From Lachnospiraceae bacterium (GTDB lineage Bacteria; Bacillota; Clostridia; Lachnospirales; Lachnospiraceae), in assembly GCA_017548765.1 (NCBI GenBank), contig JAFYZH010000037.1, forward strand, positions 1 to 41,299: a stretch of 41,299 nucleotides of DNA, in the 5' to 3' direction. The position numbers and the translations under genes were made by a program. Below the pieces are notes generated by a model, which did not search any database, had not been told where the DNA came from, and saw nothing but the letters and a program-made list of their open reading frames with translations. Of this stretch, positions 40,088 to 41,299 are shown in pieces (the first letter of the stretch is position 1; each line of letters starts with the position of its first letter).

Positions 40088-40918
40088 TCACGCCTTTTTC
40101 AGCGGCACCCAGATGGCTATCTGCATCTCTCCGGAGCTGTCCTTTGCTGGAAGATAAACTTCCACGTCATAATCCCCCGCAAGCTGATATCCCTTGAGTG
40201 CAGGGAGCCACTCCGACCAGATTTTCGTGTTCACGTCCTGCAGCGTCTTCAGGGTACAGGGGAACTGCGCCCACAAGCTTCCAGGGATTACTCTGGTCTC
40301 GCACCCTTCCGGAATCTCTTCCCACGGGAAGTAAAGATCTGCGATCCAATAATCAAAATTCTTTCCAACCGTGTCAATGCATACGCCGAAGGTTCCCATG
40401 ATGGGACGCTTCTCGCCCTGTTGCATCCATTCCTCCCAAAACCTTGGAATTTCCTGATAACTTGTGTCTGAATTAAATTGCCTTTTTAATCCAACGATCG
40501 TAAACGGTGCCTTTTCTACAATACTGTACTCTAACATGTTTCCGCCCTCCATTGTTAATTTGATATGCATGGGAGCCAGGGACCTTAGATTTGCTCCCGG
40601 CTCACGCGCCTGCGACGGCGTGATGCCGTGGAACCGGCTGAATGCCTTTGCAAAGCTGTCCGGGGAATCATATCCATATGCCAGGGCCACGTCGATCACT
40701 TTTTCTTCGGTGCCTGTAAGCCTCTGAGCAGCCAGCGTCATTCTGCGCGCGCGAACATAATCGCCGACCGTCATTCCGCACAATGCGCCGAAGATCCGCT
40801 GATAATAAAAAGGCGATAAGGCTGCCTTCCCTGCTACTTTCTCTATGTCCAGTGCCTCCGACAGATTCTCTTCGATATAATCGATCGATTCCTGAAAGCC
40901 TTCTATCCAGCCTTGCAT
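40088..40918 (-). CDS. AraC-family regulator with GyrI-like effector domain
   Basis: 276 aa. N-terminal double helix-turn-helix (residues ~8-105): DIEKVAGKAALSPFYYQRIF and VIDVALAYGYDSPDSFAKAF, then FHGITPSQARE. The C-terminal ~150 residues form a GyrI-like ligand domain (FTIVGLKRQF, FDYWIADLYF, YQLAGDYDVEVYLP). Such proteins (Rob/SoxS-like, TipAS-like) respond to cationic drugs or other small molecules. AGGAGG lies about 9 nt before ATG 40918. The unit with the downstream GyrI-like gene suggests response to a xenobiotic; the ligand is unknown. Confidence 0.92.
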   Translation of the reverse strand: MQGWIEGFQESIDYIEENLSEALDIEKVAGKAALSPFYYQRIFGALCGMTVGDYVRARRMTLAAQRLTGTEEKVIDVALAYGYDSPDSFAKAFSRFHGITPSQAREPGANLRSLAPMHIKLTMEGGNMLEYSIVEKAPFTIVGLKRQFNSDTSYQEIPRFWEEWMQQGEKRPIMGTFGVCIDTVGKNFDYWIADLYFPWEEIPEGCETRVIPGSLWAQFPCTLKTLQDVNTKIWSEWLPALKGYQLAGDYDVEVYLPAKDSSGEMQIAIWVPLKKA

Positions 40919-41004
40919 CTTGGGTCACCTCCTCTCTGCAATCTCATCATAACAATAAATGGCTCTTACTGCCCGACTTTCCGTGCACTCCTTTTCAGGC
41001 TTTG

Positions 41005-41299
41005 TCAATTCCCCTCCATAAAGAGTTTATTTCCCTTCTCGTAAGCTTTTTGCAGATTCATGTTCCAGTTTTTCTCTCTAAGTTCATTTTCTCTTGACGT
41101 GCTGTCAAAAACAACAAATTCCATCTCTTTAGCGCGTCCGAATAACCGATCCCCTAACATAACTTTTTTCATGCTGTCCAGAAGCCCAAACTGTTCAAGA
41201 TGCTCCAGCGAATTACCTGCAGAACAAAGAATGATTGCTTTATCTAACATCTTCATGGTTTTATCACCATATGCAAATCCATAGGTCCATACTCTGTCA
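41005..41299 (-). CDS. Flavodoxin-fold NAD(P)H-dependent oxidoreductase, C-terminal part
   Basis: The frame is open to the right edge; the start lies outside. About 97 residues are visible, including WTYGFAYGDKTMKML, then AIILCSAGNSLEHLEQFGLL and a helical tail (NWNMNLQKAYEKGNKLFMEG). This matches the last third of Flavodoxin_2-type FMN oxidoreductases (quinone or azo-reductase-like), where the YGFAYG segment lies near FMN. An internal ATG at 41256 should not be taken as the start. It is upstream of the AraC-type regulator with 86 nt between, and may belong to the same stress response. Confidence 0.75.
   Translation of the reverse strand, partial: DRVWTYGFAYGDKTMKMLDKAIILCSAGNSLEHLEQFGLLDSMKKVMLGDRLFGRAKEMEFVVFDSTSRENELREKNWNMNLQKAYEKGNKLFMEGN

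Noticed and set aside
1-41299. tRNA or rRNA genes, insertion sequences, prophage
   Set aside because: No cloverleaf, rRNA or transposase/integrase sequence was recognised on either strand.

Overview
The window looks like chromosomal DNA from an anaerobic Firmicute of class Clostridia, most likely Lachnospiraceae-like. This is inferred from gene content, since no rRNA is present: a type III glutamine synthetase, glnA followed directly by an ANTAR-type regulator, FeoB with a small Cys-rich membrane partner, DtxR-type regulators, and strong GGAGG ribosome sites. Almost every gene is on the minus strand; the only convincing plus-strand gene is a dtxR-type regulator at 28023-28394.

Bases 1-19600 (read right to left) form a nitrogen-assimilation run: asnB, glnN (GS type III), an ammonium channel fused to a PII protein, gltB, gltD, purF, carA, carB, glnA (GS type I) and a 5'-intact but window-truncated ANTAR regulator. 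Most genes overlap or nearly touch. The three larger gaps, before asnB, amt and gltB, hold promoters and/or leader hairpins. asnB and gltB share an identical 10-nt core (GCAAAGGCGC). All three leaders contain a short hairpin with a six-base loop (A at 1, G at 4) that overlaps the 5' arm of a larger hairpin. That is the layout expected for ANTAR antitermination, so the regulator at the end of the run may control the run.

Bases 19600-24300 hold a small unknown protein, an ABC-2 ATPase/permease pair, a 49-aa Cys-rich acidic protein that is easily missed (23341-23490), and a cysteine hydrolase. The small gene has a promoter carrying 11-bp-phased repeats and is followed by a strongly folded 3' region ending in a terminator.

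Bases 24300-28460 are a ferrous-iron locus: feoA, feoA, feoB, a FeoB-associated Cys-rich protein and a dtxR-type gene, with a second dtxR-type gene divergent. The gap between the divergent units contains four GGTTAG-N6-CTAACC-like palindromes. One fills the 17-bp spacer of a consensus promoter and one overlaps the -10 of the divergent gene.

Bases 28460-31260 contain a MIF-type tautomerase, an intracellular GH32 beta-fructosidase and an unknown protein in one operon. Bases 31260-35605 are a copper/metal operon: copA carrying a C-terminal copZ that has its own ribosome site, csoR, and a single protein joining MntP (manganese exporter family) to ZIP (metal transporter family).

Bases 35605-41299 are accessory: an unknown lipoprotein and membrane-protein pair, a degenerate array of five 36-nt palindromic units with a period near 74 nt, a small unknown protein, a NUDIX protein, a GyrI-like protein, an AraC/GyrI regulator, and the 3' end of a flavodoxin-fold oxidoreductase cut by the window edge.
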